Shown piece after piece: positions 1 through 5,933 of a stretch of 8,220 nt of DNA; positions within the stretch are counted from its first letter, which is position 1, and the number at the start of each line of letters is the position of its first letter. Made by a program: the position numbers and the translations under genes. Source of the stretch: an uncultured Actinomycetes bacterium (lineage in GTDB: Bacteria > Actinomycetota > Actinomycetes > Nanopelagicales > Nanopelagicaceae). The stretch is from assembly GCA_903867285.1 (NCBI GenBank), contig CAIPQX010000097.1:1-8220 (forward strand), written 5' to 3'. Below the pieces are notes generated by a model. The model saw only the letters and a program-made list of their open reading frames with translations. It did no database searches and was not told where the DNA came from.

Positions 1-9
1 AGGTCTCTT

Positions 10-1053
10 GTGAGCAAACAAAAGCCGAGCCGTATGTCCTTTATTGGTCGCGATATGGCGGTCGATCTAGGTACTGCTAATACGTTGGTCTATGTCCGCG
101 GACGTGGAATTGTTCTCAATGAGCCCAGCGTGGTTGCCGTTAATCAAGACACCGGGGCGATTCTCGCCGTCGGAATTGAAGCCAAGCGCATGATTGGTCG
201 TACCCCTGGGAATATTGTGGCTATCCGTCCTCTCAAAGATGGCGTGATCGCTGACTTTGATACCACCGAGCGGATGCTCCGCTACTTCATCCAAAAAGTC
301 CATCGTCGTCGCTACCTCGCAAAGCCACGTATCGTGGTCTGTGTCCCATCAGGAATCACTGGTGTGGAACAACGCGCGGTTAAAGATGCTGGTTATGCAG
401 CTGGCGCTCGCAAGGTTTACATCATTGAAGAGCCAATGGCCGCCGCGATTGGTGCAGGCTTGCCGATCCATGAGCCAACCGGGAACATGGTTGTAGATAT
501 TGGCGGAGGAACCACGGAAGTTGCCGTTATCTCCCTGGGCGGAATTGTTACCGCACTCTCAATTCGTATTGGCGGAGATGAACTCGACCAGGCGATTATT
601 GATTACGTAAAGCGCGAGTACTCGTTGCTACTCGGTGAGCGCACCGCTGAAGAGATCAAGATGGCTATCGGTTCTGCTTATAAGTTGCCAGGCGAACTCG
701 ATGCAGAAATTCGCGGTCGCGACCTTGCTACAGGCCTGCCAAAGACGATCTTTGTATCAGCCGAAGAGATTCGCAAAGCTCTCGAAGAGCCGGTCAATCA
801 AATCATTAACGCCGTGAAGAGCACGCTCGATAAGACTCCACCGGAATTAGCAAGCGATCTCATGGATCGCGGAATCGTGCTTACAGGTGGTGGTGCACTT
901 CTACGTGGACTTGATGAGCGCCTGCGCCATGAAACTGGAATGCCGGTTCATATCTGTGATCGCCCACTCCAAGCGGTCGCCGAAGGTTCTGGAAAGTGCG
1001 TTGAAGAGTTTGAGGCCCTAGAAAAGGTCTTGATCTCCGAACCACGTCGTTAA
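10..1053 (+). CDS. mreB: Rod shape-determining protein MreB (bacterial actin homologue)
   Basis: MreB is an ATP-binding actin-like protein that polymerises on the cytoplasmic membrane face and positions the peptidoglycan elongation machinery. The 347 residues cover the whole family length. Visible motifs are phosphate-1 (DLGTANTLVYV, residues 19-29), the segment IIEEPMAAAIGAG (138-150) with the likely catalytic glutamates, phosphate-2 (VDIGGGTTE, 162-170) and the adenosine loop (LTGGGALLRG, 291-300). It resembles the streptomycete type throughout and ends in the same EPRR-like tail. The GTG start at 10 has AGG at 1-3, probably the end of a cut-off Shine-Dalgarno. An ATG at 34 (residue 9, giving MSFIGRDMA) is an alternative that fits the usual N-terminus of actinobacterial homologues but has no clear ribosome site. 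It is the first gene of the mre-pbp2-rodA run; its promoter would lie outside the window. Identity is certain, the exact start is not. Confidence 0.97.
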   Translation: MSKQKPSRMSFIGRDMAVDLGTANTLVYVRGRGIVLNEPSVVAVNQDTGAILAVGIEAKRMIGRTPGNIVAIRPLKDGVIADFDTTERMLRYFIQKVHRRRYLAKPRIVVCVPSGITGVEQRAVKDAGYAAGARKVYIIEEPMAAAIGAGLPIHEPTGNMVVDIGGGTTEVAVISLGGIVTALSIRIGGDELDQAIIDYVKREYSLLLGERTAEEIKMAIGSAYKLPGELDAEIRGRDLATGLPKTIFVSAEEIRKALEEPVNQIINAVKSTLDKTPPELASDLMDRGIVLTGGGALLRGLDERLRHETGMPVHICDRPLQAVAEGSGKCVEEFEALEKVLISEPRR

Positions 1054-1072
1054 TTAGTAGAGACTATTCTTT

Positions 1073-1079
1073 AAAGGAG
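1073..1079 (+). promoter_or_regulatory. Strong Shine-Dalgarno of mreC
   Basis: AAAGGAG ends four bases before the GTG at 1084. It is the best ribosome binding site in the operon and fixes the mreC start. It lies in the 30-base mreB-mreC gap, the only real gap inside the operon, so mreC can start translation independently of mreB. Confidence 0.85.
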
Positions 1080-1083
1080 ATCT

Positions 1084-2028
1084 GTGGCACGAGGCGGCGG
1101 TAATCGATCTCGGTTACTGCTCGTCATTTTATTAGTCACGGCTCTCTTCTTTATCACCCTTGATCTACGCGGGGTTAGCCTCACCAAAGGTTCGCGATCG
1201 GTAACGCAGACGATTCTCTCGCCAGTACAGCGGACGGTCTCGACAATCTTTTCACCGGTAGGCCGATTCTTCGGCGATGTAAAGAATTTCGGGAAGACAA
1301 ATGCCGAGCTAACACAAGCACTCGCTGCCAATAAGTTGTTGAAGAGCAAACTGGCGGCGAACTCGGATAGTAAAGGCCAACTCGCTCAACTCAAGGCTGT
1401 TCTAGATCTAGCCGGTCGCGGAAATTACAAAGTAGCCGCAGCCCGCGTGATCGCTCGAGGATCCGCATCTAGTTTCTCCCAGACCATAACGATCGATGCT
1501 GGAAGTTCGAGTGGAATTCGTTCCAATATGACGGTGATCTCGCAGAATGGTTTGGTGGGAGTCGTTAAATCTACGACCAGCTCGACAGCGATTGTTATGT
1601 TGATGAGTGACCCAAGTTTCAAAGTTGGAGTTCGCATCGCACGTAGCCAAAGTGTTGGCGTCCTCTCTGGTCTGGGCTCGACCGAATATTCTCTCGTGCT
1701 CTTAGATCCATCCGGAACGATCAAGACAGGTGACATCCTGCTTACAAATGGTTCCGAAGGAAATCGACCATTTGTGCCCGGTGTTCCAGTCGGCGTGGTC
1801 GTGGGCGCAGATAATTCAGCAGCTTCATTGACGCAAACTGCCACTGTTAATTCGTATGCCAACCTCAACGACTTAGGTGTTGTGTCAGTTGTGCTGAGCG
1901 CACCAACTACGGCGCCAAGTCGACCTCTTCTACCTACGCCGAATCCAACGGTTACGGTCTACGTGACGCCCACGCCTTCACCAGTGCTTTCGCCAACGCC
2001 ATCTGCTAGTCCCACGAAGAAGAAGTAG
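1084..2028 (+). CDS. mreC: Rod shape-determining protein MreC
   Basis: MreC is a bitopic membrane protein that links MreB inside the cell to PBP2 and RodA; in the family it activates PBP2. The 314 residues read as a short basic cytoplasmic end (1-10), one membrane helix (about 11-28), a likely coiled coil (about 67-108, from FGKTNAELTQAL to LKAVLDL), the paired beta-barrel domain (about 113-272, with family-type stretches such as GLVGVV and GDILLTNG), and a Pro/Thr/Ser-rich tail (273-314) ending in three lysines. The tail is additional to the conserved fold and would lie outside the membrane. The GTG start is supported by AAAGGAG four bases upstream. The TAG stop is followed immediately by the mreD ATG. 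Identity rests on fold layout and gene position between mreB and mreD, and is secure. Confidence 0.94.
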   Translation: MARGGGNRSRLLLVILLVTALFFITLDLRGVSLTKGSRSVTQTILSPVQRTVSTIFSPVGRFFGDVKNFGKTNAELTQALAANKLLKSKLAANSDSKGQLAQLKAVLDLAGRGNYKVAAARVIARGSASSFSQTITIDAGSSSGIRSNMTVISQNGLVGVVKSTTSSTAIVMLMSDPSFKVGVRIARSQSVGVLSGLGSTEYSLVLLDPSGTIKTGDILLTNGSEGNRPFVPGVPVGVVVGADNSAASLTQTATVNSYANLNDLGVVSVVLSAPTTAPSRPLLPTPNPTVTVYVTPTPSPVLSPTPSASPTKKK

Positions 2029-2547
2029 ATGAGCCCAGTTCGAATCATCTACACCCTTGGTTTCTTCTTTATTCTCTTTGTGGTTCAAGAGTCTGCCGTT
2101 TCTCTCGTCCACTTTCCTATCTCAGGTTTCTCTTTATATCTCGCCCTCGCTATCTCGTTGATTGCATTTGAGGATCACAATGGCGCAATCGTTACGGGCT
2201 TTTTGGCGGGGATAGTTTTGGATCTCTCTCCGACTTCAAATGCTCCCTTCGGACAGTGGGCGCTGATCCTTACCTCCGTCGCCTTCCTATTCGCGGTAAA
2301 TCGCGACTCGATCGCGGATGTAACCTCCTCGCCAATCACATTTGTCATCGTTGTTGCGGGGGGAGTCACACTCGCCCTCATCGCCTACCTCTGCTTTGGA
2401 GCCCTGCTGGGCGAAGAAAATGGGTCGTTGGGGCACGACGCGACTGTCCTCGGAGGAAACTTGTTGTGGACCGTAATATTCACACCCATGTTCTTGCCAG
2501 CTCTCCGTAAAGCGCACGAGTACTCCTTAACAGCGCGGGAGCGATAA
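2029..2547 (+). CDS. mreD: Rod shape-determining protein MreD
   Basis: MreD is a small polytopic membrane protein of the Rod complex that binds MreC and is thought to tune how MreC activates PBP2. The 172 residues are mostly hydrophobic, with about five or six membrane segments (roughly 5-23, 31-47, 51-67, 74-91, 102-127, 138-156). The family signature is visible at 56-79: GFLAGIVLDL, then FGQWAL, matching the usual G-x3-G-x3-DL...G..AL pattern. The ATG directly follows the mreC stop (TAGATG). The only ribosome site is the weak purine run of the mreC lysine codons, so translation probably depends on mreC. The end overlaps pbp2 by one base (TAATG). MreD sequences diverge strongly, so the assignment leans on topology, the DL motif and context. 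Confidence 0.92.
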   Translation: MSPVRIIYTLGFFFILFVVQESAVSLVHFPISGFSLYLALAISLIAFEDHNGAIVTGFLAGIVLDLSPTSNAPFGQWALILTSVAFLFAVNRDSIADVTSSPITFVIVVAGGVTLALIAYLCFGALLGEENGSLGHDATVLGGNLLWTVIFTPMFLPALRKAHEYSLTARER

Positions 2548-4634
2548 TGAGTCAGCGCTCTCGTCTCAACTTGGTTGTTGTTCAGGTATTGGTCCTCTCC
2601 TTAATGCTGGCGATGCTGGGCAGACTCTTCTATCTACAGGTGGCGGCGGGGTTGAAGTATCAAAATGCTGCGGTCAATATCACCAGTCGAGATATCGTCA
2701 CGCCTGCTGTTCGTGGAGCAATCGTCGATGACACGGGATTACCCATGGTGATGGATCGCCCCGGAATGGTTATCACCGTTGACCGCAGCGCACTGGCCAA
2801 GATGCCAGATAAGGGACAAGCTCTCTTAAAACGCGTTGCCACATTGATCGGAATTAAGTACAGCGATCTCTATGTTCGCACTCGCCTCTGTGGAGAAATT
2901 ACCTCCGGCCCGAAGGCGGGTTGCTGGAATGGCACGCTTTATCAGCCGATACCAGTTACGAAAGAAGCTACGCAGGCGCAAGCTCTCAAAATTTTGGAAA
3001 ATCCCGATACCTATCCGGGGGTAACTGCAATCCCGGTTCCGATTAGAAGTTATCCATCTCTCGCCGGAGAAAATGTGGCGCATGTTCTTGGATATGTTGG
3101 CTCAGTAACATCTGCAGATTTACTCAATACCAGTAAGAAGTATTACCAGAATGAAACTATCGGTAAGACGGGTTTGGAATATCAATACGATAAATATTTA
3201 CAAGGTTCACCGGGAGTTAAAACCGTTATCGTGGATCGCACTGAAAACATCACGAGTACTTCAACGACCACACAACCAGTAGCCGGCAACAATCTCGTTA
3301 CCAACATCAATGCAAAGCTACAAGCCGTTGCTGAAAAGGCGTTGGCGAGTTCTGTGATGAGTGCACGCGCGCAGGGCTATCGCGGTGATTCAGGTGCAGC
3401 GATTGTGATGGATGTACACACTGGTGCGGTACTTGCTATGGCTTCTTATCCAACTTACGACCCCAATATTTGGCAGAAAGGTTTGACGACGGCACAAGCA
3501 ACTGCTCTCTTTAGCGAAGCAGATGGCGTTCCTGCACTTTCGCGCGCTATAGACGGAACGTATGCCCCAGCGTCTGCTTTCAAAGCACTTTCGGTAGTTG
3601 CGGCATCGCACGCCGGTTATAACTTAAATTCAAACTTTGCCTGCCCTTATTCTATAAAATTTGGAAACCAGACCTTCCACAATGATGACACCAAAGTTCA
3701 GGGGACCATGTCACTTCAAACTGCGATTGCGGTCTCGTGTGACACCATCTGGTATCAAATTGGCTACGATCAGTGGGTCAAAGATGGAGGGTTGCGACCT
3801 AATAACAATCCAAATGACTTCTTCTTCAAAAACGCTTCTCTCTTTGGCGTGGGCAAGCCAACGGGAATTGATCTCCCTTCAGAAGCTTCGGGGCGGTTAC
3901 CAGATCGCGCTTGGAAGTTGGCGTACTACAAAGCAAATAAGAATTTTTACTGCAACTATGCAACGAGGGCAAAGCCATCTGACCTCACTCCATATTTGAT
4001 TGCGATCGCAAAAGAAGATTGCACTGATGGTTATATAGTGCGCGCCGGTGATGCCATCAACTTCGCAATCGGTCAGGGTGATGTTCTGATGACGCCCATT
4101 CAGATGACCGATATGTACGCCGCGGTGGCCAATGGTGGAACGCTCTACAAGCCAGAGGTTGCGCGCGCGGTTGTTAATCCCGATGGCACCGTACTTCAGG
4201 AGTTCGCACCGCAGGTCACTGGCAAGATTCCATCAACGAGTAGCACCTTGGACTTCTTGCACGCCGCACTCCGCCAGGTCGCCGTATCCGGTACCGCAGC
4301 TGGGGTCTTCGGCAATTATCCAATCCAGGTAAGCGGAAAGACTGGTACGGGGCAGGTCCAAGGCCGAAATGCAAATGGCTCCGCAAAGGATCCGACATCC
4401 TGGTTCGCTTCGTACGCCCCTTCAAACAAACCTGAATACGCTGTTGTCATGATGGTGAGTCAAGGTGGCTATGGCGCCGGAACTTCTGCGGTTGGCGTTA
4501 AAGATATTTATAACGCACTCTTCGGCGTAACTGGAAATACTGTTGATCCCGCCAAAGCAATTTTCCCAGCAGGTGCACCCCCAAAGTCCATTCCCGTTAT
4601 CGATACTAAGAATGCAAAGTTGAAAACGCCATGA
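2547..4634 (+). CDS. mrdA: Penicillin-binding protein 2 (class B peptidoglycan transpeptidase of the Rod complex)
   Basis: A monofunctional D,D-transpeptidase that cross-links glycan strands made by RodA; anchored by one N-terminal helix with the enzyme outside the membrane. In the 695 residues one sees the membrane helix (about 9-33), the dimerisation/pedestal domain with RGAIVDD (56-62) and GKTGLEYQYDKYLQG (206-220), then the transpeptidase domain (about 280-660). Catalytic motifs are complete: SAFK (343-346, nucleophile Ser343, Lys346), SCD (397-399, the S-x-D form used by PBP2 proteins) and KTGT (598-601). Six cysteines fall in three spaced pairs (115/126, 366/398, 469/492), all extracytoplasmic. 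The start ATG overlaps the mreD stop and has GGGAG at 2537-2541, five bases ahead. The end overlaps rodA by four bases, fitting the obligate PBP2-RodA partnership. Also named pbp2 or pbpA in Actinobacteria. Confidence 0.96.
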   Translation: MSQRSRLNLVVVQVLVLSLMLAMLGRLFYLQVAAGLKYQNAAVNITSRDIVTPAVRGAIVDDTGLPMVMDRPGMVITVDRSALAKMPDKGQALLKRVATLIGIKYSDLYVRTRLCGEITSGPKAGCWNGTLYQPIPVTKEATQAQALKILENPDTYPGVTAIPVPIRSYPSLAGENVAHVLGYVGSVTSADLLNTSKKYYQNETIGKTGLEYQYDKYLQGSPGVKTVIVDRTENITSTSTTTQPVAGNNLVTNINAKLQAVAEKALASSVMSARAQGYRGDSGAAIVMDVHTGAVLAMASYPTYDPNIWQKGLTTAQATALFSEADGVPALSRAIDGTYAPASAFKALSVVAASHAGYNLNSNFACPYSIKFGNQTFHNDDTKVQGTMSLQTAIAVSCDTIWYQIGYDQWVKDGGLRPNNNPNDFFFKNASLFGVGKPTGIDLPSEASGRLPDRAWKLAYYKANKNFYCNYATRAKPSDLTPYLIAIAKEDCTDGYIVRAGDAINFAIGQGDVLMTPIQMTDMYAAVANGGTLYKPEVARAVVNPDGTVLQEFAPQVTGKIPSTSSTLDFLHAALRQVAVSGTAAGVFGNYPIQVSGKTGTGQVQGRNANGSAKDPTSWFASYAPSNKPEYAVVMMVSQGGYGAGTSAVGVKDIYNALFGVTGNTVDPAKAIFPAGAPPKSIPVIDTKNAKLKTP

Positions 4635-5782
4635 CCATCTTCCGCCCACAATCTCGAACCCATCGGTTGCTGCGAAATGTCTCGGGATATGACCGCTGGC
4701 TCACCTTTGCCGCAGTTGGTCTACTGGGATTTGGAACGCTCCTTGTTTATGCCGCAACGAAGAACTGGTTTGCTTCTCAGCACCTTGATCCCCAGTATTA
4801 CTTGAAACGCCATGTCATCAATATTTTGATTGGTGCCGCGATGTCCTATGCAACCACCCTCATTGACTATCGCATGCTGCGCGCCTACACCCCGATTGTC
4901 TGGGGACTTGGAGTTCTGGGATTGATTGCAGTTCTGACTCCCGGAGTAGGTTCAACGGTCAACGGTGCCAAAGCGTGGATCGCTTTACCTGGAGGTTTTC
5001 AAATACAACCAGCCGAATTGGCCAAGATTTCAATCATTCTGGGAATGGCAATGATCCTTGCCGAGCGAAATGGGATTGGCGCCGATCCATCGGATAGAGA
5101 TGTTGTTAAAGCCCTTGGTGTAGCAGCGGTTCCAATTGCACTGATTATGTTGCAACCAGATTTGGGAACTACTTTGATTATTAGCGCGGCGATAGTGCTC
5201 ATGATCGCGGTCTCTGGCGCTCCTTCGCGTTGGGTTGCCGGATTACTACTCCTCGCCCTCCTCGGTGGATTCGTCGCAGTGAAAGCCGGAGTCGTCAGTC
5301 AATACCAGATTAAGCGCCTGCAATCATTTGTGAATCCGAGCGCCGATCCGCAACTGAGCGGTTATCAATTACGACAAGCCCGCATCACAATCGGTTCGGG
5401 TGGAATTTTGGGGAAGGGTTTATTTAATGGCCCGCAGACCAATGGCAGATTTGTTCCCGAGCAGCAGACCGACTTCATATTTACGGTAGCCGGCGAAGAG
5501 ACGGGATTCCTGGGTTGTGGGATGATGCTGCTCTTCTTTGGCCTATTCTTCTGGCGAGCGTTCTTGATCGCCCAGAGAACCAACGACCTCTTTGGCAGGC
5601 TTGTTGTTGTAGGGGTAATAGCCTGGTTTGCGCTACAGACCTTTGAGAATATTGGAATGTCGATGGGGCTCATGCCCATGACGGGCGTTCCGCTGCCCTT
5701 CATCTCGTACGGAGGCTCCTCTATGTTTGCCACCTTGATTGGTTTTGGGCTGCTCCAGAACGTCCATTTACGCTCGCGGTAG
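4631..5782 (+). CDS. rodA: RodA, SEDS-family peptidoglycan glycosyltransferase
   Basis: RodA polymerises lipid II into glycan strands during elongation and works as a pair with PBP2. The 383 residues form about ten membrane helices with the large extracytoplasmic loop of SEDS proteins. Diagnostic motifs are NGAKAWIALPG...IQPAELAK (111-132), YQLRQARITIGSGG (245-258), GKGLFNG (261-267), and FVPEQQTDFIFTVAGEETGF (274-293). Within the last of these Asp281 is the expected catalytic aspartate. The C-terminal signature MPMTGVPLPFISYGGSS is at 348-364. The length is typical for RodA, and PBP2 next door favours RodA over its division paralogue FtsW. The ATG lies inside the pbp2 stop (ATGA) and has no clear Shine-Dalgarno, so translation is probably coupled to pbp2. 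It is the last gene of the operon; no convincing terminator follows. Confidence 0.96.
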   Translation: MTIFRPQSRTHRLLRNVSGYDRWLTFAAVGLLGFGTLLVYAATKNWFASQHLDPQYYLKRHVINILIGAAMSYATTLIDYRMLRAYTPIVWGLGVLGLIAVLTPGVGSTVNGAKAWIALPGGFQIQPAELAKISIILGMAMILAERNGIGADPSDRDVVKALGVAAVPIALIMLQPDLGTTLIISAAIVLMIAVSGAPSRWVAGLLLLALLGGFVAVKAGVVSQYQIKRLQSFVNPSADPQLSGYQLRQARITIGSGGILGKGLFNGPQTNGRFVPEQQTDFIFTVAGEETGFLGCGMMLLFFGLFFWRAFLIAQRTNDLFGRLVVVGVIAWFALQTFENIGMSMGLMPMTGVPLPFISYGGSSMFATLIGFGLLQNVHLRSR

Positions 5783-5789
5783 CGTCAAA

Positions 5790-5818
5790 TTGGCTATCGG
5801 CCGCTGATCTGCGATACT
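5790..5818 (+). promoter_or_regulatory. Candidate promoter of rne
   Basis: TTGGCT (5790-5795) and GATACT (5813-5818) are separated by 17 bases; each matches the housekeeping sigma-factor consensus at four of six positions. Transcription would begin near 5825 and give a leader of about 110 bases before the rne ATG. It lies just after the rodA stop in the only sizeable gap of the window. The match is moderate, and read-through from the rod operon is an alternative source of rne mRNA. Confidence 0.4.
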
Positions 5819-5824
5819 TATAAC

Positions 5825-5933
5825 AAGATTTCAGTCCTTCAGCGCGAATCGTCCGCCGCGAAGACCCGATATCCCGAGATTTTAGTTTTATGTCAGGTTT
5901 TTTTAGAGCATTATTTAGAAGAGGATTTGTTTT
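5825..5933 (+). other. Putative untranslated leader of rne, AT-rich near the start codon
   Basis: The first half is GC-rich and has a short self-complementary pair (CGCG at 5843-5846 and 5857-5860, ten-base loop). The second half (about 5875-5933) is strongly AT-rich, with a run of seven T at 5898-5904. GAGGA at 5921-5925 is a clear ribosome site eight bases before the rne ATG. RNase E prefers single-stranded A/U-rich RNA, and in E. coli its own mRNA leader mediates feedback. A similar role here is only inference. No classic intrinsic terminator is present, since no stable stem directly precedes the T run. Confidence 0.4.

Noticed and set aside
1030..1070. TTGATC and TATTCT as a promoter ahead of mreC
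   Set aside because: The elements are 29 bases apart, far outside the workable spacing. mreC is more simply read from the operon promoter.
1425..1868. 147-codon reverse-strand open frame opposite mreC
   Set aside because: It lies wholly inside a secure mreC gene, has no recognisable motif and runs against an otherwise one-directional operon.
5770..5785. Inverted repeat ACGCT/AGCGT around the rodA stop codon as a terminator
   Set aside because: The stem has only five pairs, includes coding sequence and is not followed by a T run.
5795..5816. TATCG/CGATA inverted repeat between and into the candidate rne promoter elements, as an operator
   Set aside because: Five-base arms with a twelve-base gap are expected by chance, and there is no second copy nearby.
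5843..5904. CGCG/CGCG pair plus the run of seven T as an intrinsic terminator between rodA and rne
   Set aside because: The stem has four pairs and lies nearly 40 bases before the T run; a terminator needs them adjacent.
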